Assembly (NCBI GenBank): GCA_902468045.1
Contig: CABQXG010000077.1
Location: forward strand, 1-6,505
Direction: 5' to 3'
Source of the DNA: an uncultured Collinsella sp.
GTDB taxonomy: Bacteria > Actinomycetota > Coriobacteriia > Coriobacteriales > Coriobacteriaceae
DNA length: 6,505 bases
The notes under the pieces were generated by a model. The model was not told where the DNA came from. It saw only the letters and a list, made by a program, of their open reading frames with translations, and ran no database searches. The position numbers and the translations under genes are program-made. This document shows positions 5,825 to 6,505 of the stretch, in pieces. The stretch's first letter is position 1. Every line of letters starts with the position of its first letter.

Positions 5825-5831
5825 CCTCCTT
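5825..5831 (-). promoter_or_regulatory. Ribosome binding site of the ABC ATPase gene, overlapping the permease stop
   Basis: On the minus strand the sequence reads TAAGGAGG, so the TAA stop of the permease (5832-5830) runs into a full AAGGAGG site 7 bases before the ATPase ATG. This fixes the ATPase start and suggests translational coupling. Confidence 0.85.
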
Positions 5832-6505
5832 ACAGACCGGCGATATGATCGGCGGGCGTCGCGACAACCTGTCCGGCGCTCTTGGTGGGACGCTTCTTTT
5901 TGGTTTCGGCCGTGCCCAAAAGCCTCGCCTCAAGACCGCTCACCAAGCGGGCAAGCGGCAGGGTGATGACCAGGTAGAACAGGGCGGCAACCACATACGG
6001 CGTGATGGAGCCCGTCGTGGCCACGATGGTGCGGGCGTTCATGACAATCTCGACCACGCCCACGGCCGCGAGCAGCGACGTGTCCTTGTAGAGCAGGATG
6101 AACTCACTGGTCAACGTAGGCAAAACATTGCGGAACGTCTGCGGAATCATAACGTAGAGCAGTGTCTGGAAGGCATTCATGCCCAGCGAGCGAGCGGCCT
6201 CGTTCTGGCCCTTGGGGATCGACTGAATACCGGCGCGGAAGATCTCACACAGGTAGGCGGACGAGTTCATGGCCATGACGATAACGCCCAAGACGTAGTC
6301 GTCCACCTTGACGCCGGCAAGCGGCAGGCCAAAGAATGCAATGTAAATCTGCAGGAACGCCGGCGTACCGCGGATGATATTCACATAGATGCCGGCAAGA
6401 CAACGAAGGATGCGCGACTTGGAAATGCGCATGAGCGACAGCGCAAAGCCAAAGGGAATGGCCAACGGAAATGCCACGAGCACGATCGAGAGCGACATAA
6501 GGAAG
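5830..6505 (-). CDS. Polar amino-acid ABC transporter permease, HisM/GlnP type (5'-truncated by the window edge)
   Basis: The reading frame is open to the window edge, giving 224 complete residues of an inner-membrane permease for a polar amino-acid importer. Family marks are the segment YVNIIRGTPAFLQIYIAFFGLP after the first visible membrane helix (split by eye; the key part is IRGTPAFLQ), the EAA loop EAARSLGMNAFQTLLYVMIPQ that contacts the ATPase (about 6200-6135; key residues E-A-A and the Gly five residues on), and LLYKDTSLLAAVGVVEI. Several hydrophobic helices follow. A basic tail of about 27 residues after the last helix is probably cytoplasmic. The ATG at 6498 has no ribosome binding site and falls where homologues are still inside the first helix, so the start lies outside the window. 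It is co-transcribed with the ATPase; the promoter is not visible. A fused N-terminal binding domain cannot be excluded. Confidence 0.92.
   Translation of the reverse strand, partial: FLMSLSIVLVAFPLAIPFGFALSLMRISKSRILRCLAGIYVNIIRGTPAFLQIYIAFFGLPLAGVKVDDYVLGVIVMAMNSSAYLCEIFRAGIQSIPKGQNEAARSLGMNAFQTLLYVMIPQTFRNVLPTLTSEFILLYKDTSLLAAVGVVEIVMNARTIVATTGSITPYVVAALFYLVITLPLARLVSGLEARLLGTAETKKKRPTKSAGQVVATPADHIAGL

Overview
The window looks like chromosomal DNA of a GC-rich Gram-positive gut anaerobe, most likely a Coriobacteriia member such as Collinsella. That placement is an inference. It rests on the GC-rich coding sequence, strong AGGAGG-type ribosome binding sites, a sortase-type C-terminal anchor, and a DUF3793 protein beside a small flavodoxin, a pairing I associate with intestinal Firmicutes and Coriobacteriia. 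I see no IS element, tRNA, rRNA, CRISPR array or phage gene.

Layout: (1) Positions 1-391, plus strand, hold the 3' end of a YolD-like gene. (2) Positions 388-2946, minus strand, encode a large secreted, probably wall-anchored protein. It has beta-propeller-like blades interrupted by an acidic, helical insertion, and its stop codon overlaps the YolD stop in a shared CTAG. (3) Positions 2947-3219 are an AT-rich gap with no gene. (4) Positions 3220-3603, minus, encode a small membrane-anchored protein with a Cys-rich linker and a heavy-metal-associated (HMA) domain. (5) Positions 3604-3776 are a divergent control region with a CsoR-like inverted repeat on the HMA side and a good promoter with DtxR/IdeR-like repeats on the other side. 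(6) Positions 3777-4481 and 4528-4947, plus, are a DUF3793 gene and a short-chain flavodoxin gene, probably one operon. (7) A strong bidirectional terminator lies at 5005-5039. (8) Positions 5065-5817 and 5830-6505, minus, are the ATPase and the incomplete permease of a polar amino-acid ABC importer.

The most interesting part is the 3220-4947 block. A metal-binding membrane protein with an apparent copper-type operator is divergent from a DUF3793-flavodoxin pair whose promoter carries iron-regulator-like repeats. Flavodoxins commonly replace ferredoxins under iron limitation, so the block may be a small metal-homeostasis or metal-stress module. The function of DUF3793 is unknown and this is a hypothesis. 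The surface protein at 388-2946 is the other feature with no recognised function.
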